A stretch of DNA of 64,000 bases from Actinernus sp. WN-2022 (lineage: Eukaryota > Cnidaria > Anthozoa > Actiniaria > Actinernidae), in contig JAOWCC010000936.1 in assembly GCA_030867875.1 (NCBI GenBank), forward strand, positions 79,083,032 to 79,147,031. Direction: 5' to 3'. The notes under the pieces are model-generated. The model worked only from the letters and a program-made list of their open reading frames with translations, made no database searches and was not told the DNA's origin. Of this stretch, positions 35,001 through 41,710 are shown piece by piece; the stretch's first letter is position 1; each line of letters opens with the position of its first letter. The translations under genes and the position numbers were made by a program.

Positions 35001-37529
35001 AAGAAGGAAAACATGTATTCATAACCTTTTAAAAGGTTAGAGGGAGGGGGGGCGAAATCGCTAGAGGGGGGCGAGGAAGGGGGGGGGGGGGGGCGAATTC
35101 ACTAGCTATTTCGCCCCCCGGGGGGCGAATTCACGGGGGGGCGAAATCGCTGGTACACCGGATTCCCAAGTTATTGTGAAAACGAACCTGGATTTTCTCT
35201 CCGTTTGATTATTCTGAATCATCTAACTCGGCGTTTTTTTTTTTTTTTTTTGGGGGGGGGGGGGTGTGTTAAATATCTAAAGTGCAGCCACAGTCACGCA
35301 CTTTGTGGTACAACTCATGTTTTTGTTCTTTTTGATTCTACCAGAGTACCAGAGATAGTATTCCAGCCATCTATGCTTGGAATAGAACAAGCTGGCATCA
35401 GTGAGACGATGGAATTTATATTAAGCCATTACCCCGCCGCAATGCAGAGTACGTTAGTACAGGTAACGTGATAACTAGCGTATTTAACTCCGTATGGAGT
35501 ACAGTGAAGAGTAGTCTGTAGAAAGCTGTTCAGATAACGCACAATAATCAACTAAAGCTCTATTTTCCGACGTCTTGTTAGAACATTTTCCTGACGGGAG
35601 GTAACACGATGTTTGCCAACTTCAGAGCACGGCTTGAGAGAGAGTTGTTAGCCATCCGACCATTCCAGTCCACATTCAAAGTTCATTCAGCAGGTAATCA
35701 CTCACCCTCTCCCCCCCCCCCCCCAAATGAGCGGGATAACTAACACAATAGTCCAACAATACTCTTAATTACAAACAATAGAAACAATGATTACATAAAA
35801 CATACCTGCATGTAATAATTAATGAGTTGTAGAAGCTGTTTCATATCCTCGTCATATCCTCGTAAAATGTTCGTAAAATTGTTGTAAAATGTTTCTAAAA
35901 TGTTTCTAAAATGTTCGTAAAATGTTTGTAAATAGTCTGTAAAATTGTTGTAAAATGTTCGTAAAATGTTCGTAAAATGTTTGTAAAATGTTTGTAAAAT
36001 GTTCGTAAAATGTTCGTAAAATGTTCGTAAAATGTTTGTAAAATGTTCGTAAAATGTTCGTAAAATGTTTGTAAAATGTTCGTAAAATTGTTGTTAAATG
36101 TTCGTAAAATGTTCGTAAATTGTTCGTAAAATTGTTGTAAAATGTTTGTAAAATGTTCGTAAAATGTTTGTAAAATGTTCGTAAAATTGTTGTAAAATGT
36201 TCGTAAAATGTTCGTAAACTGTTCGTAAAATGTTTGTAAAATGTTCGTAAAATGTTTGTAAAATGTTCGTAAAATGTTTGTAAAATGTTTGTAAAATGTT
36301 CGTAAAATGTTCGTAAAATGTTTGTAAAATGTTCGTAAATTGTTCGTAAAATGTTTGTAAAATGTTCGTAAAATGTTTGTAAAATGTTCGTAAAATGTTC
36401 GTAAAATGTTCGTAAAATTGTCGTAAAATGTTTGTAAAATGTTCGTAAAATGTTTGGAAAATGTTCGTAAAATGTTCGTAAAATGTTTGTAAAAATGTTC
36501 GTAAAATGTTCGTAAAATTGTTGTAAAATGTTCGTAAAATGTTTGTAAAATGTTCGTAAAACGTTCGTAAAATGTTTGTAAAATGTTCGTAAAATGTTCG
36601 TAAAATGTTTGTAAAATGTTTGTAAAATGTTCGTAAAATGTTCGTAAAATTGTTGTAAAATTGTTGTAAAATGTTTGTAAAATGTTCGTAAAATGTTTGT
36701 AAAATGTTCGTAAAATTATTGTCAAGTGTTCGATAAATTGTTGTAAAATGTTCGTAAAATTGTTGTAAGATGTTCGTAATTTTTTTGTGCAATGTGAGCA
36801 GTGGTATCAGCAGCTTTTCAAGATCTCGAAAAGTGCATTTTTTTAATACTACAAACAGGGCGAAATACGAACTCTAATTGACCGATTTTCGCCTGTACGT
36901 GTATTGTCCCAATTCAGATCACGTGACAGCTCTCAAGAGGATTCAGTGCTTTGTTTATAAGATCTACAAATTTATACATTTCCTCTTGGGATACAGAATA
37001 AATAAAACATTACTCAAGGGAAGAGTCAGGTGATCGGTCAGTTGAGTCGACGCACAGTGATGTCACAAGGTCACGCGCACACTCTATTTTGTTGAGAAAG
37101 TTCACTAATTATCGATTGTATAGAACAAATAATCGTTATCTCATTGTGTATCAACATCAGTTATGCTACTCGACTGCGTCTCGTGGCGCACATCATTGTT
37201 CTCGTCACCTTGTGACGTCTTCTATCGACAGACGCATGGTAAAAGGACATCTATTTGACATCTATTTGTTAAATAGGACATTGGACAACCATCTTCTATT
37301 TGTTAATTAACATCCAATCAGCCAATCAGAATTAAAAATATAACTCCTAGTTATTTATGTTTTAGCCAACCCTGTTCTCGACGCTTGGTGCGGTGCGAGG
37401 AAATGGGCGAGCTCACTGACCAACCTGAAGTCAGCCAGTATAACAAGGCAAGATTATGACGAGAAGGGTGTGGATTATCTCAAGGAACACCTCGCTTCTA
37501 ATTTATATGTTCCTACGCCATTGAATTAA
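5757..37529 (+). CDS. ACTR5: ACTR5 (actin-related protein 5, INO80 complex), 21 coding exons
   Basis: Coding exons read by eye, all joining in frame with GT-AG sites: 5757-5772, 5855-5974, 7141-7229, 7708-7824, 7955-8066, 21735-21833, 22453-22546, 23119-23218, 23409-23525, 23668-23778, 28921-29001, 29099-29134, 29439-29534, 29833-30063, 30910-31027, 31778-31872, 32722-32816, 33605-33679, 35345-35462, 35582-35693 and 37366-37529. The product is about 731 residues with stop TAA at 37527-37529. Arp5 is a nuclear actin-fold subunit of the INO80 chromatin remodeller; with Ies6 it couples ATP use to nucleosome sliding. The N-terminal VVIDNGGS phosphate loop, central VVSSGYQ loop, INLGG and C-terminal FLTGGNTM motif are all present. 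A long charged, coiled-coil insert (exons 10-17) is typical of Arp5. It is over 100 residues longer than the roughly 600-residue human protein, mostly in that insert. Exon ends are inferred, not backed by transcripts. Confidence 0.93.
5975..7140 (+). other. ACTR5 intron 2, low-complexity
   Basis: No gene is seen. It contains a C run near 6560-6592 followed by AAATAAAA repeats, and a C-rich block near 6860-7060 with CCCTCCCC repeats. Short open frames here are composition artefacts. Confidence 0.6.
8577..9125. mobile_element. TTAA-flanked MITE (piggyBac-type target), copy 1
   Basis: The ends are TTAA then AGTGCCTATCACCC on the left, and GGGTGATAGGCACT then TTAA on the right. The inverted arms are about 190 bp long and read nearly the same, including GACGTCTACCCAGGTTTCGA near the inner edge. 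TTAA at both borders is the target site of piggyBac-superfamily elements. It has no coding capacity. A second full copy in reverse orientation is at 26173-26722 and a partial relative at 30194-30400. Confidence 0.88.
9327..11630 (+). pseudogene. CR1-like LINE, 5'-truncated reverse transcriptase
   Basis: The long open part (9267-10907) enters LINE protein at about 9327, after the endonuclease domain, and contains the linker region and fingers-palm of a non-LTR reverse transcriptase. Visible motifs are [25 protein letters not shown] (motif A with catalytic Asp), [19 protein letters not shown] (motif B) and YVDD (motif C). A frameshift near 10905 separates the C-terminal thumb and tail, which continue to the stop near 11513. 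The 3' end carries a short TGAAGTA repeat (about 11603-11628), as in CR1/L2 elements. It lies in ACTR5 intron 5 in the same direction as the gene and is inactive. Confidence 0.85.
11632..11765 (+). repeat. Inverted partner of the RecQ-like fragment
   Basis: This stretch matches, in inverted orientation, positions about 13855-14005. It starts TTGACAGAAACCATGTTCCACC and includes a start-like frame reading [12 protein letters not shown], against [15 protein letters not shown] in the other copy. The two arms enclose about 2.1 kb. They may be termini of one element or two inverted copies of one gene fragment. Confidence 0.6.
13440..13494. mobile_element. 55-bp palindromic MITE with 9-bp target duplication
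   Basis: The left end TAGCCTGAGAAAACAGCCG mirrors the right end TTGTTTTCTCAGGCTA. GCATAAAAC (13431-13439) and GCATAAACC (13495-13503) flank it, matching at eight of nine positions. The TAGCCTG ends and 9-bp duplication resemble the element at 4401-4552. Confidence 0.8.
13487..13917 (-). pseudogene. RecQ-like helicase fragment, broken
   Basis: Read on the minus strand, a frame starts [20 protein letters not shown], resembling the N-terminus of RecQ-like helicase genes spread through coral genomes. Further on, in a different frame, comes HAELAKLD, and then [14 protein letters not shown], the motif Ia region that follows the Walker A part in RecQ-family helicases. The Walker A region itself is destroyed by frameshifts near 13730. 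No C-terminal helicase motifs are present. Such helicases unwind DNA 3' to 5'; this remnant cannot. The RecQ assignment rests on motif Ia and context. Confidence 0.5.
14110..14340. repeat. Homopolymer-rich stretch (poly-T/G, then poly-C)
   Basis: A T run near 14128-14145 is followed by G-rich GGGGCTGGGGCTGG repeats. Poly-C interrupted by single T lies at about 14289-14334. No gene is supported. Confidence 0.8.
14617..16180 (-). pseudogene. LINE reverse transcriptase, C-terminal part (split by Academ-like element)
   Basis: On the minus strand two frames (15678-16034, then 14617-15666) form a non-LTR reverse transcriptase: [39 protein letters not shown] (motif A side), [19 protein letters not shown] (motif B), [11 protein letters not shown] (motif C) and the usual tail ending [13 protein letters not shown] frameshift near 15670 interrupts motif A. 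The N-terminal part of the same copy is at 20710-21215, on the far side of the inserted DNA transposon. The element is CR1/L2-like by motif spacing. Confidence 0.85.
16183..20709. mobile_element. Academ-like DNA transposon, 4.5 kb, target duplication TAT
   Basis: The element is bounded by TAGTCTGGCAGC and its inverted copy GCTGCCAGACTA, with TAT at 16180-16182 and again at 20710-20712. Inverted arms extend several hundred bases on each side (16183 to about 16560, and about 20165 to 20709). The right arm has an extra internal partial repeat (about 20220-20400). It interrupts a LINE: removing it with one TAT restores the LINE reading frame across the junction. The 3-bp duplication and the XPG-like nuclease motifs of its protein fit the Academ superfamily. 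Confidence 0.78.
16720..19861 (-). pseudogene. Academ-like transposase (XPG-like nuclease, CXC tail), decayed
   Basis: The protein runs right to left through many frame changes. A first exon (about 19776-19861) ends at a donor-like AAG/TAAGTT; the next exon begins [21 protein letters not shown] near 19650. Then follow [20 protein letters not shown] and [13 protein letters not shown] (about 18750-19000), EEADTKI and SPDTDVLI (about 17500-17600), and [17 protein letters not shown] (about 17290-17340). The EEAD, DTDVL and [13 protein letters not shown] run is laid out like the metal-binding half of XPG/FEN-type nucleases. The C-terminus has a CXC-type cysteine cluster ([15 protein letters not shown]) and an acidic tail near 16760-16930. 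At least five frameshifts or stops are present. The Academ label is my inference from these motifs. Confidence 0.7.
20710..21215 (-). pseudogene. LINE reverse transcriptase, N-terminal part (split by Academ-like element)
   Basis: This is the upstream half of the LINE at 14617-16180: [19 protein letters not shown], a [19 protein letters not shown] segment, and a stretch ending about DVDASY before the transposon. These belong to the linker between endonuclease and reverse transcriptase in CR1/L2-type LINEs. The copy is truncated at about 21215 and has no endonuclease. Confidence 0.82.
21216..21734 (+). other. Rest of ACTR5 intron 5
   Basis: No gene is seen. It holds AT-rich sequence, then the polypyrimidine region and acceptor of ACTR5 exon 6. 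Confidence 0.6.
21735..23778 (+). CDS. ACTR5: ACTR5 exons 6-10 (central actin fold, start of insert)
   Basis: Exon 6 encodes [20 protein letters not shown]. Exon 7 carries the second phosphate loop ([13 protein letters not shown]) and the [10 protein letters not shown] segment. Exon 8 carries INLGG and QRLLQLKYP, exon 9 [12 protein letters not shown] and NVHKIQLPY, and exon 10 the basic coiled coil [13 protein letters not shown] that opens the Arp5-specific insert. All are strongly conserved with animal Arp5. Confidence 0.92.
22001..22110 (-). mobile_element. tRNA-derived SINE fragment
   Basis: On the minus strand a tRNA-like head GGAGCCGGGCTGGTGCAATG (A-box region) is followed about 50 bp later by CAGATTCAATTCCCTG (a B-box relative of GGTTCGATTCCC). 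Then comes CATATGTGAGTTGAGTTTG, the body typical of coral tRNA-derived SINEs. The A and B boxes are the internal RNA polymerase III promoter. The copy is partial, in ACTR5 intron 6. Confidence 0.7.
23779..25247 (+). other. ACTR5 intron 10, left part
   Basis: No gene is seen. A poly-A run is at 23781-23799. Near 24160-24280 lies GGACGGACCATTTGAAAATT with repeats of AATCGAGCAAG, probably one end of a decayed MITE related to the GGCCGACCATTT type at 42528-42720. An AATAATAACAGT microsatellite spans about 25166-25225. Confidence 0.6.
25248..27033 (+). pseudogene. LINE reverse transcriptase 3' part, interrupted by a TTAA MITE
   Basis: The copy starts within the reverse transcriptase (LTNRERR), then has [18 protein letters not shown] (motif B), [11 protein letters not shown] (motif C) and a thumb region in several frames, with frameshifts near 25495 and 25615. 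The ORF is cut at SIML (26169) by the MITE and resumes after it at [12 protein letters not shown], ending RPVSFCM then TAA near 26847. The 3' end is a run of AATAAAATAAAAT (about 27017-27033). It has several frameshifts of its own and is inactive. Confidence 0.82.
26169..26726. mobile_element. TTAA-flanked MITE, copy 2 (inverted relative to copy 1)
   Basis: It has the same AGTGCCTATCACCC and GGGTGATAGGCACT termini and arms as 8577-9125, flanked by TTAA at 26169-26172 and 26723-26726. The core between the arms is the reverse complement of the core of copy 1, so the two copies sit in opposite orientation. It lies inside the LINE at 25248-27033. Confidence 0.9.
27034..27822 (+). other. ACTR5 intron 10, middle
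   Basis: No gene is seen. A short tandem repeat of AGCCTGATCAG (about 27574-27620, four to five copies) is present, and CATTTTGA-type strings recur between 27400 and 27535. Confidence 0.6.
27823..28773. mobile_element. Pogo/Tigger-like MITE with an 84/85-bp minisatellite core
   Basis: The ends TACAGTCGAAGCTC (27823) and GAGCTTCGACTGTA (28773) are inverted copies with TA at both borders, as in Tc1/mariner/pogo elements. Between them a unit containing CGTAAGCGGACAGTTCCAG recurs at 27853, 27938, 28022, 28106, 28190, 28275, 28360, 28444, 28529, 28614 and 28699. The spacing is 84 or 85 bp each time. Minus-strand frames open across it are repeat artefacts. Confidence 0.85.
28921..32816 (+). CDS. 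ACTR5: ACTR5 exons 11-17 (Arp5-specific charged insert)
   Basis: Seven exons encode a highly charged, largely disordered or coiled-coil stretch: [13 protein letters not shown] in exon 11, [16 protein letters not shown] in exon 13, a 77-residue exon 14 rich in K, E, S and Q ending [11 protein letters not shown], the arginine-rich exon 15 ([17 protein letters not shown]), and the acidic exon 17 ([18 protein letters not shown]). A long insert before the last subdomain is known for Arp5, where it helps contact nucleosomes. Exons 14-16 are poorly conserved with the human protein as I remember its layout, so their borders are less sure than the rest. Confidence 0.85.
30194..30400. mobile_element. 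Diverged half copy of the TTAA MITE
   Basis: It starts TTAAAGTGCAACTAACCCC and follows the arm of the 8577-9125 element with many substitutions (TTTGAGTACTTCTG, then CCTTTCCTGACCCATGACCG, then GCCTGGGTCG). The opposite arm is missing. Confidence 0.7.
30401..30909 (+). other. ACTR5 intron 14, right part
   Basis: No gene is seen. Near 30580-30790 short words such as CCGTAACCGTACTGTAAC and AGAGGTTTTCTAAATAG / CCAACTTGTTACGG occur in loosely inverted order, suggesting an old MITE of about 300 bp (roughly 30525-30805). Confidence 0.4.
31490..31575. mobile_element. 86-bp palindromic MITE with perfect 9-bp target duplication
   Basis: The arms CAATCTCGTTCCCAGAGCCC and its complement GGGCTCTGGGAACGAGATTG surround a short core. 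GGCCGCCTG lies directly before (31481-31489) and directly after (31576-31584). This is a third element here with a 9-bp duplication, in ACTR5 intron 15. Confidence 0.9.
31910..32205. mobile_element. MITE-like element with GCGACATA / TATGTCGC ends
   Basis: AGCCTGGTTCACACGAGCG then ACATATGC opens it, and TTATGTCGCTAGTGTG closes it. The closing unit with GTGAGATAAGAACAAGCGCC is partly duplicated inside (about 31985 and 32110). No coding potential is visible. Confidence 0.6.
32206..32721 (+). other. ACTR5 intron 16, right part
   Basis: No gene is seen; the sequence is AT-rich, ending in the CATTCCACCAG acceptor of exon 17. Confidence 0.6.
33405..33511. repeat. Three tandem units of about 38 bp
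   Basis: A unit reading AGGTCGTCACGCCGCTATAA then TGCGGAAAGTAACGCAAC recurs from about 33411 in three nearly identical tandem copies, in ACTR5 intron 17. Confidence 0.8.
33605..37529 (+). CDS. ACTR5: ACTR5 exons 18-21 (C-terminal actin fold)
   Basis: Exon 18 encodes [15 protein letters not shown], exon 19 [17 protein letters not shown], exon 20 the FLTGGNTMF adenosine-binding motif, and exon 21 [14 protein letters not shown], the [10 protein letters not shown] segment and the end NLYVPTPLN followed by TAA. The last intron (35694-37365) holds the 12-bp minisatellite. Confidence 0.93.
33853..35152. mobile_element. Non-autonomous DNA transposon with CAGCGATTTCGCC ends
   Basis: CAGCGATTTCGCCCCCCC at the left and its complement GGGGGGGCGAAATCGCTG at the right bound 1.3 kb. 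Each end carries several sub-terminal copies of a module of the type AGTGAATTCG plus CCCCCCGGGGCGA plus AATCGCT (left 33853-34030, right 35040-35152). The middle (34030-35040) is AT-rich and non-coding, with two copies of CACGCGAGTCGGTAACACTCC-like sequence (near 34190 and 34400). The target duplication was not resolved. Confidence 0.7.
35843..36790. repeat. 12-bp minisatellite (TGTTCGTAAAAT), about 0.95 kb
   Basis: Units TGTTCGTAAAAT, TGTTTGTAAAAT and TGTTGTAAAAT repeat about 75-80 times in ACTR5 intron 20. Because most units are 12 bp and free of stops, two long minus-strand frames (35895-36725, 36094-36792) stay open as repeated [15 protein letters not shown] peptide. These are not genes. 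Confidence 0.92.
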
Positions 37530-37887
37530 ATGAACAGTATTGATAAAAATATAACATAACTACGATACCATTTCACACTATGGGCTATTTTTAGATCATT
37601 TTTCTAGTTGGACTTCACTGTTTTGAAGGTCATATCCTATTGGACTTCACTGATAAAGAATCCCATTGTTTTAGGGTTAGGGTTTGTATTGTTTTAGGGG
37701 TAGGCTATTGTTTGGGTAACCGATAACATTTCAGGTTGCAAACGGTGAAGTTTGCCCCATTTTCCCCGCCAATTAGTGGGTTGCACCAACATGGCTGCTA
37801 CGCTTTTGTGATTTTATTCCCTTTGGAATGATTGCAACCCAATAATAGCCGGAAACCGTTCTAAAAAATAACCTAACTTGTGAAAAC
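37530..37887. other. 3' flank of ACTR5
   Basis: No gene is seen. It probably contains the ACTR5 3' UTR; no canonical AATAAA is evident close to the stop. TTAGGGTTAGGG near 37673 is a chance telomere-like hexamer pair. Confidence 0.5.
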
Positions 37888-38109
37888 GCTGTGACATAGG
37901 CCTAGTATGCGGGATGGACGCTGTGACATAGGCCTAGTATGCGGGATGGACGCTGTGACATAGGCCTAGTATGCGGGATGGACGCTGTGACATAGGCCTA
38001 GTATGCGGGATGGACGCTGTGACATAGGCCTAGTATGCAGGATGGACGCTGTGACATAGGCCTAGTATGCGGGATGGACGCTGTGACATAGGCCTAGTAT
38101 GCGGGATGA
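37888..38109. repeat. 32-bp tandem repeat, about seven copies
   Basis: The unit GACGCTGTGACATAGGCC then TAGTATGCGGGATG repeats from about 37888 to 38109 with almost no divergence (one copy has CAGGATG in place of CGGGATG). Near-identity points to recent expansion. Confidence 0.9.
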
Positions 38110-38726
38110 ATTGCTATCAAAATACAATAGAATTAACACAATACAAAACAATAGAACGAAATACACAATACAATTTGGTAGTAATTCATGGCTACATGAA
38201 GGGAGAACCGCCGGACGATACCAAAGATGTGTATTCACGGCATAACGGCTATACTTAATGATTGAACTTTTTCGTTTGGTACAAGTGTGTTTTAACCTGC
38301 GGTGATCATAACAAAATTCATAATTCTATTGCAGTTTCCCATACGAAATAATTACCTTTCAAACCTTTGTTTCAATGCTGCTATTTTATTATAAATATAG
38401 CATATTTCGTATGAGTGAGGAAGAAGTGCATAGTATTCAGAATAACATTGGAGCATGCTCTAAACCAAACAAGTTATGATTGAACAGTCCAGCAAAGTTT
38501 AAACATGGAAGGAAATAGTGTCATATATACGGTTAAACCTTACTGTAAGTCGTGTAAAGTTTCCTTTGTTACAATAACATTGCTTTCCAATAATAGGCCA
38601 TTTTGACGATGTTGCGCACGCATTGAAAACAAAAGCATGTGGCCCGCCAAAAACTAGAATGTGGTCCGCCAAAACTCAATGTTGCATGACAATCTTTTGT
38701 TTTCTTGATTGCTTGTATATTGTTCT
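38110..38726. other. Non-coding interval
   Basis: No gene is seen. Two copies of CATACGAAATA / TATTTCGTATG lie inverted near 38340 and 38400, a small palindrome of about 75 bp. Confidence 0.5.
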
Positions 38727-38935
38727 CAGATCCAATGCCACTCTTACCTTGTCAGCCATATTAACCTCGACTGATCAGATCCAATGCCACTCTTACCTTG
38801 TCAGCCATATTAACCTCGACTGATCAGATCCAATGCCACTCTTACCTTGTCAGCCATATTAACCTCGACTGATCAGATCCAATGCCACTCTTACCTTGTC
38901 AGCCATATTAACCTCAAGACTGAGATCCAATGCCA
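38727..38935. repeat. 49-bp tandem repeat, about four copies
   Basis: Unit starts (CAGATCCAATGCCACTC) are at 38727, 38776, 38825 and 38874, an exact 49-bp period; the last copy diverges (CTCAAGACTGAG). Open frames across it are artefacts. Confidence 0.9.
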
Positions 38936-39054
38936 CTCTCTGTCCCAACATTAGAGCTGTAGTCATCCGTTCCTTCTGCAGTTGCTTGATTTGTCTCTTT
39001 GATGGCCGATTGTTTGATGATTGCTCCCATGCTAAGGAAAAAGTATTAATACAA

Positions 39055-39473
39055 GCTAGTCCTGGGGGACTCCCTACATGTATGTGGCTCTGATGGGGAT
39101 GCTTGTCCTATCTTTTAGGGGTTAAAAATGCATACCATATTTTGGTACCACTTATGGTGTTCAAATTGAAATGTCCACAGAACTTTGTAATTATAGTGGT
39201 ACCCTTCAAGGTAAGCCAGGAAAGTAAGACAGGAACCAGTTACTTATCAGAAAAATAAAACTGTCATTCTAATGAACTTTTGGCCGTGACTCTTGGCAGC
39301 CCAGCAGCACTCATCTATAAAATCATTTAATTTTGTGTTTTGGGATTGGTACCTCTTAGGAATAAAATAAATTTGAGCCACGGCCAAAAAAACGAGATTC
39401 TGGTACCTTTTAGTGCCAAAATGTTTGACAAGCATTCCTGTCACTTTTATATGGAAGTCCCCCCAGGAAGCTA
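39055..39473. mobile_element. MITE with CTAG(T)CCTGGGGG ends
   Basis: CTAGTCCTGGGGGACTCCC on the left matches, inverted, GGAAGTCCCCCCAGGAAGCT on the right. Two internal inverted words (GGTACC, GGCCGTGACTC / GAGCCACGGCC) fold the middle as well. It is non-coding, and the target site is unclear. Confidence 0.6.
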
Positions 39474-39700
39474 GTATACATATTTTGAATAGAATAATGA
39501 GACTGATAAGGCTGTTCCCAAACCACTTTTTAAAACAGAAAACGGATCCCCTCTCCTTCTACAGATACATTACGATATCCCAGACCTCTTAGGGCTGTGG
39601 TGAAATAAAATTAAGGAAGACGTGTACCTGATTCATTGTCCAGTGGTTGATGCTCTTGTCCTTTCCTTTTAAGCTTTTTTATTCTGTGGTGTTCCTGTAA

Positions 39701-39893
39701 AGATACACTCCGGTTATACAATACATGTCCGGGAAAAAGACACTATGAAATAGCTGTATGGTTTCTTGTAGCTTTATTATTCAAATCAATGACTACAGTA
39801 TGAGCCGTGTGCGTATCTGGTACAAGCGCGTCTCGCCAATGCATGGACAGTAATACAATCTCTATAATGTCAATCTTTAACATTCATGATCAC
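39701..39893 (-). repeat. Probable 3' LTR of the Ty3/gypsy remnant
   Basis: On the minus strand a purine tract AAAGGAAGGGGGA (39893-39907 side) is directly followed by TGTAACGTGATCATGAATG, as at a polypurine tract / 3' LTR border. The segment contains an AATAAA-like GAATAATAAAGC signal and ends near ...TCTTTACA at 39701, giving TG...CA borders. The matching 5' LTR was not found. Confidence 0.45.
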
Positions 39894-39959
39894 GTTACAT
39901 CCCCCTTCCTTTAAGAGAGGATGTATCAACAGTAACTAAAGAGTTCAAAGTCAGTTTAT

Positions 39960-40258
39960 GCCTAATTCAATAAGATTGGAATGTACTAAAAGGGCGTTTT
40001 ATTACCATGGTTGTCTAGTTTTTAATCGAAATATATAACTTATAAGTTTTATCGTAGTATAACTTAGAGTAATTTGATTTAGTTTTATATTTATTCTTAT
40101 ACTTTTATACCTTTTATAGTGAGCCATATATTTTTATTATATATCATTATTAGTAAATTAGGGCCTCTAGTGATATCAGTTTTTTATACCTGTAAATACT
40201 GAAAGAGTATATAACCTTGTTTAAATAAAGGTATCTATCTATCTATCTATCTATCTGT
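39960..40258 (+). mobile_element. LINE 3' UTR fragment with TATC tail
   Basis: An AT-rich stretch ends TTTAAATAAAGG then a (TATC) repeat at about 40231-40256, as in CR1/L2-type LINE 3' ends. It lies between the gypsy pol remnant and its probable LTR. Confidence 0.5.
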
Positions 40259-40271
40259 ATGGAACAGATAA

Positions 40272-41481
40272 CTAATGGTATCTGACATAGCCCCTTAGAT
40301 AAGTGGGCTCCCTGGTAGCTCGCTTTGGTCTTGTGGTTATGGCAGACTGACTACTAGATGCTTGTTGATTCTTTAGTGCTGTTTCTGGTGTAGTCGTCAG
40401 AATTGGCTCCTCAGCCGGTGGTGTCATTGGTGCCGGAGAGGGAGCCTCGTCAGGTTCAGCCTGTGCGCTTTCCTGGGTCTTGATGTCTAGCCTGTTTCTT
40501 CTGTATAAGGCATCATTCGCCTCGACCTCGTACGAGCGTTCATCGATGCGTTTGCGTACGACTGCCTTGTCTCAGGTCTTCTTGTTAAGTGAGAAAGGAC
40601 GTATGCGCACAACATCTCCTTCCTCCAGGACTTCCAGGTCTGTTGCATGTTTTGTTATAATAGTGTGCCTGTTTTGCTTTCGTAATCTCATTCCTTTCCT
40701 TAGAACTCTCCACATTGACACTCTGAGGCCTCAGGAGTTCTGCTGTTGTTGGTATGAGAGTTTTGGTGCGTCGACCCAGCATCCTTTGCGCCGGGCTAGT
40801 CCCCATATCGGAGTGTTTCGATGAGCCAAGAGCTGACTCAGCAGCCCCGTTCGTCTGTTGATGCTCTGGACTATTGGGATAGACATCGAATCCCCACTCA
40901 TCCGCAAACTGTTTGAAGCTTTCCGACGCGAACTGAGGTCCATTGTCAGCGACCAGGCTGTCTGGTATGCCGTACCTGGCAAAATGTCCCTTAAGCTTCT
41001 TGACTACTGCTGACGTACGTGTGTCGTCCAGGTGATTAATCTCCAGGAAGTTGGAGAAGTAGTCACAAAGAACTAGACAGTTCCTGTTATCGTTGGAATC
41101 GCATTGGATGGTCAGTTCCTCGTTGGACTTAAGCAGGGGCGTACTTGACACCATCTTCTTGATTGTGATAAACGCTTTCTCGTGTGCGCTGCTCCATTGC
41201 CACCCTACTCCCTGGCGGGTCAGCTGCCTTATTAGCTCCAGCACATTTGACAAGTTCGGGAGAAATTGTGCCAGATAGCTCACGAACCCGCAAAGTCTTC
41301 GAACTCCCTTGACGTCTTCAGGGGGAGGCATGTTCACAATAGCCTCTACTTTCTCGGGATCGGCTTTGAGTCCTTCATTAGTAACCAGGTGACCCAGATA
41401 GGAGATTTCAAAACATCTAAGCTGCAGCTTTGCCTTGTTTAACTTGATGCCTCGCTCTCTGCATCTGTTAGGGTCAGACAC
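40272..41481 (-). pseudogene. Ty3/gypsy retrotransposon pol, internally deleted
   Basis: On the minus strand the frame begins inside the reverse transcriptase: FEISYLGHLVTNEGLKADPE and a VRRLCGFVSYLAQFLPNLS connection, typical of Ty3/gypsy. An RNase H start follows (SSAHEKAFITIKKM, then LLKSNEELTIQCD). The protein then jumps to an integrase core: DNRNCLVLCDYFSNFLE (first Asp in the CDYFS context), ADNGPQFASESFKQFA (second Asp) and EHQQTNGAAES (catalytic Glu). Most of RNase H and the integrase zinc finger are missing at the junction. A proline-rich tail runs to the stop near 40272. It is inactive. Confidence 0.85.
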
Positions 41482-41484
41482 CCT

Positions 41485-41710
41485 ATACTCTGAATTGGCA
41501 CGTCACTAATGATCGGAGTAGAGGTTCAACAGGAGAATGTCACGAGATGAGAGAGAAGACGGATTACACCGAGAGAGTTTTTGAACAAAACCAGAAAAGA
41601 GTGAACGCATAATAAAAGACGTGGACTACCATTGAGTACAACGGTGTCTACTGTGATTGTTGGGGGACTGGTGTAACAATTTGGCGACCCTGCCAGGACC
41701 TCGCTGAAGC
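41485..41710 (+). repeat. Possible LTR end and primer-binding site of another retroelement
   Basis: The stretch contains AACGCATAATAAAAGACG, then GACTGGTGTAACAATTTGGC, GACCCTGCCAGGACC. TTTGGCGACC just after an ACA end looks like the leader/primer-binding region of an LTR retrotransposon, read on the plus strand and so opposite to the gypsy pol beside it. No coding part follows. Confidence 0.35.

Noticed and set aside
35895..36792. Two long minus-strand frames (276 and 232 codons) of [15 protein letters not shown] repeats
   Set aside because: They are produced by a 12-bp minisatellite in an ACTR5 intron; the unit length is a multiple of three and has no stops.
37673..37700. Telomere-like TTAGGGTTAGGG
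   Set aside because: Only two units, followed by looser TTAGGGGTAGG; a chance or minor interstitial sequence.
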